Below, in pieces: positions 6,057 to 6,058 of a DNA stretch of 6,058 nucleotides. Positions within the stretch are counted from its first letter, which is position 1. Every line of letters begins with the position of its first letter. Both the position numbers and the translations under genes were made by a program. This DNA is from Chitinophagaceae bacterium (GTDB taxonomy: Bacteria > Bacteroidota > Bacteroidia > Chitinophagales > Chitinophagaceae): the NCBI GenBank assembly GCA_947489175.1, contig CANLED010000146.1, positions 1 through 6,058 of the forward strand. Direction: 5' to 3'. Under the pieces are notes generated by a model, which worked only from the letters and a program-made list of their open reading frames with translations, searched no databases and was not told where the DNA came from.

Positions 6057-6058
6057 TC

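Noticed and set aside
1..6058. A new defence, mobile or biosynthetic system
   Set aside because: All genes but the two partly characterised envelope proteins are recognisable housekeeping or metabolic genes, with no repeats, integrase, transposase or toxin-antitoxin-like pairs to support such a claim.

Overview
The window looks like an ordinary chromosomal segment from a member of the Bacteroidota, probably a free-living or environmental lineage near Chitinophagales/Saprospirales/Sphingobacteriales. This placement is an inference. It rests on the order parB - DUF5683 membrane protein - dapB, the AT-rich sequence, the near absence of Shine-Dalgarno sequences, -7 boxes of the TAnnTTTG type, and a short-chain (SDR) type L-threonine dehydrogenase. 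No rRNA, tRNA, CRISPR array, insertion sequence or phage gene was seen, and no gap between genes exceeds 300 bases.

Left block, plus strand (1-2309): the C-terminal part of the chromosome-partitioning protein ParB (cut by the window edge), a DUF5683 envelope protein with a signal peptide, dapB for lysine/diaminopimelate synthesis, and an Rrf2-family regulator carrying a four-cysteine cluster. Gaps are 2, 35 and 9 bases, so the four genes are probably co-transcribed.

Middle block, minus strand (5022 down to 2313): SDR-type L-threonine 3-dehydrogenase (tdh), an exported TlpA-like thioredoxin-fold protein, and a free-methionine-(R)-sulfoxide reductase of the GAF fold. The first two overlap or nearly abut and the third follows after 33 bases, so this also looks like one operon. 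It ends tail to tail with the Rrf2 gene, with only 3 bases between the stop codons.

Right block, plus strand (5105-5925): kdsA, for 3-deoxy-D-manno-octulosonate 8-phosphate synthesis (lipopolysaccharide core), split by a one-base frameshift in a T tract. All expected motifs remain on both sides, so the break is either very recent or a sequence error. tdh and kdsA diverge from an 82-base gap with a Bacteroidota-type -7 box facing each way; the one for kdsA lies so close to the ATG that the transcript could be leaderless. At the right edge, the C-terminal end of a PspC-like small membrane protein runs on the minus strand and converges on kdsA with 2 bases between stop codons.

I see no convincing sign of a new multi-gene system. 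The points most worth a second look are the kdsA frameshift, the possible leaderless kdsA promoter, the cysteine cluster of the Rrf2 protein, and the uncharacterised N-terminal half of the TlpA-like protein.
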